A stretch of 64,000 nucleotides of DNA from Corynebacterium callunae DSM 20147 (GTDB taxonomy: Bacteria > Actinomycetota > Actinomycetes > Mycobacteriales > Mycobacteriaceae): assembly GCF_000344785.1 (NCBI RefSeq), contig NC_020506.1, positions 1,798,001 through 1,862,000 of the forward strand, given 5' to 3'. The position numbers were made by a program, and so were the translations under genes. The first letter of the stretch is position 1; each line of letters starts with the position of its first letter. Below the pieces are notes generated by a model. It was not told the DNA's origin. It saw nothing but the letters and a program-made list of their open reading frames with translations, and did not search any database. Below are positions 63,983 to 64,000 of the stretch, piece by piece.

Positions 63983-64000
63983 TTTCAATAGCTCAACAGG
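63983..64000. promoter_or_regulatory. AmtR-like box 3 (at the window edge)
   Basis: TTTCAATAGCTCAACAGG fits the same pattern with two mismatches (CAAT, ACAG). Boxes 2 and 3 share the spacer AGCTCA. Confidence 0.45.

Overview
The window is a chromosomal segment of a Corynebacterium close to C. glutamicum. The evidence is the gene content (mycothione reductase, malate:quinone oxidoreductase, a ChrSA/HrtBA-type heme module, an AmtR-type amtB-glnK-glnD operon) and the gene order. The run proS / Mg-chelatase-like / cobA / mqo / mtr / map / PBP lipoprotein / ispG / rip / dxr / rlmN / cdsA / frr / pyrH / tsf / rpsB / xerC / dprA / comM / yraN / DUF2469 / rnhB / lepB / rplS / trmD / rimM / rpsP / ffh / glnD / glnK / amtB is the actinobacterial backbone also known from Mycobacterium tuberculosis (roughly Rv2845c to Rv2920c). 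No tRNA, rRNA, CRISPR array, insertion sequence or prophage was seen.

Layout. 1-2.1 kb: end of an oligopeptide/dipeptide ABC importer (permease fragment plus a double ATPase). 2.2-9.1 kb: proS, a yaaA-like gene, a two-frame chlI/chlD chelatase gene, cobA and selO. 9.1-10.1 kb: a decayed VOC/PhnB-family pseudogene. 10.2-14.7 kb: mqo, an alpha/beta hydrolase and mtr. 14.7-17.3 kb: the most lineage-specific part, with two tandem small secreted/membrane proteins behind a long leader and a DUF222-HNH gene. 17.3-24.9 kb: map, PBP lipoprotein, chrA/chrS facing hrtB/hrtA, and ispG. 25-37.2 kb: rip, dxr, an ABC exporter, rlmN, cdsA and the frr/pyrH/tsf/rpsB translation block. 37.5-45.9 kb: a degenerate M23 protein, xerC, dprA, comM, yraN, DUF2469, rnhB, lepB and a frame-split HtrA-like protease. 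46-51.9 kb: an iron-siderophore binding lipoprotein under a DtxR-type box, rplS, and a TPP-riboswitch-controlled thiE-O-S-G-F operon. 51.9-64 kb: tex, the trmD group, rimM, rpsP, an ankyrin protein, ffh, and the nitrogen operon glnD/glnK/amtB preceded by three AmtR-like boxes.

How the genes work together. Most of the window is housekeeping: translation (proS, rpsB, tsf, frr, rplS, rpsP, trmD, rimM, rlmN), isoprenoid synthesis (dxr, ispG), envelope and secretion (cdsA, lepB, ffh, PBP, rip). Environmental modules sit between them: heme export, iron uptake, thiamine synthesis and ammonium uptake. Several genes have a TANNNT -10 element 6-8 nt before the start codon and no Shine-Dalgarno sequence, which is the signature of leaderless transcripts.

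The most unusual signals are: (1) an 11-mer CGTCGAAAAGC (or its complement) present at least eleven times, in different reading frames and as inverted pairs between convergent genes; (2) a chelatase gene whose ATPase and VWA halves are in different frames at a plausible +1 frameshift site; (3) an HtrA-like protease broken at an A-run by exactly one base; and (4) the tandem secreted paralogs with a long leader that carries a perfect 13-2-13 palindrome. All function calls rest on reading the sequence and on family knowledge; no database search was run.
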